A DNA stretch of 6,428 nt from NCBI GenBank assembly GCA_003455715.1, contig DMQJ01000017.1, positions 1 to 6,428 on the forward strand, in the 5' to 3' direction. Shown one piece after another: positions 6,168 through 6,428 of this stretch (position 1 is its first letter; the number at the start of each line of letters is the position of its first letter). The position numbers were made by a program, and so were the translations under genes. The notes under the pieces were generated by a model, which was given only the letters and a program-made list of their open reading frames with translations, did not search any database and was not told the origin of the DNA. Source of the stretch: Acidimicrobiaceae bacterium. GTDB taxonomy: Bacteria > Actinomycetota > Acidimicrobiia > Acidimicrobiales > Ilumatobacteraceae.

Positions 6168-6428
6168 ATGCCCGACACCGAGCCCACCGCCACCGAGCAC
6201 CGCCCGTCTCGCCGGGCGAGTGCGGTGGCAGGAGTGCTCGCCGGAGCCTCCGCGCTCGCGACCGGTGAGTTCGTTGGCGGGTTGCGCGCCTCGTGGCAAA
6301 GCCCGGTCGTGTCGGTGGCCGAAGCGGTGATCGATGCGGCGCCCCGACCGGTGAAGGACTTCGCGATCGAGACGTTCGGCGAGGACGACAAGGTCGCTCT
6401 CGTCGTCGGCATCCTCGCCTTCAGCGCG
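6168..6428 (+). CDS. N-terminal part of a membrane-anchored molybdopterin-dependent oxidoreductase (sulfite oxidase family), cut by window end
   Basis: Eighty-seven codons are open to the window edge. The protein starts MPDTEPTATEHRPSRR, a polar and basic cytoplasmic head, then a first membrane helix at about 17-38. SPVVSVAEAVID (45-56), PVKDFAIETFGEDDK (61-75) and the start of a second helix (76 onward) follow. The order of helix, SPVVxVxxAVID, P-x-VKDFAI-x-x-FG, DK and helix matches, from memory, the N-terminal membrane domain of actinobacterial molybdopterin-dependent oxidoreductases. Their C-terminal part is a sulfite-oxidase-like molybdenum domain. That catalytic part lies outside the window, so the assignment rests on the anchor alone. 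The ATG at 6168 is the only sensible start: an in-frame stop lies at 6153-6155, five codons upstream. AGAGG is present but only one base from the ATG, so initiation may rely on a weaker site or on a short leader. Confidence 0.7.
   Translation, partial: MPDTEPTATEHRPSRRASAVAGVLAGASALATGEFVGGLRASWQSPVVSVAEAVIDAAPRPVKDFAIETFGEDDKVALVVGILAFSA

Overview
The window is GC-rich, densely coding DNA with uniform base use, very small intergenic gaps and GTG as well as ATG starts. This fits a high-GC actinobacterium. The aspartate-rich linker after the lipoprotein cysteine of the binding protein and the FadE25-like acyl-CoA dehydrogenase recall the Acidimicrobiia/Ilumatobacter group, but that placement is a weak inference from general familiarity.

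Layout: positions 1-4043 on the minus strand hold four genes of a peptide/nickel-type (Dpp/Opp family) ABC importer. Transcription order is binding lipoprotein (2427-4043), permease DppB type (1444-2415), permease DppC type (626-1447) and ATPase (1-626, cut by the window edge). The genes touch or overlap at every joint and each has its own Shine-Dalgarno sequence inside or against the end of the gene before it, so they form one operon. A 163-base divergent intergenic region (4044-4206) separates this operon from a plus-strand HAD-family phosphatase (4207-4920). It contains a perfect 8-bp inverted repeat (4101-4108 / 4133-4140). The phosphatase gene runs tail to tail, with one base between stop codons, into a minus-strand acyl-CoA dehydrogenase (4922-6067). 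A second divergent gap (6068-6167) follows, carrying a C-rich tract on the plus strand that is a canonical G-quadruplex motif on the minus strand. The window ends in the first 87 codons of a plus-strand gene that looks like a membrane-anchored molybdopterin-dependent (sulfite-oxidase-family) oxidoreductase.

How the parts work together: the four transporter proteins make one import machine, with the lipoprotein binding substrate outside the membrane, two permeases forming the channel and the ATPase driving transport. The actual substrate cannot be read from the sequence; peptides are the family default. The HAD phosphatase, the acyl-CoA dehydrogenase and the molybdoenzyme are each on separate transcripts and show no evident functional link to the transporter or to one another. 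I see no mobile element, CRISPR array, RNA gene or defence-type cassette. The region reads as ordinary chromosomal metabolism and transport, and I found no convincing new system; the items worth a second look are small regulatory or structural features.
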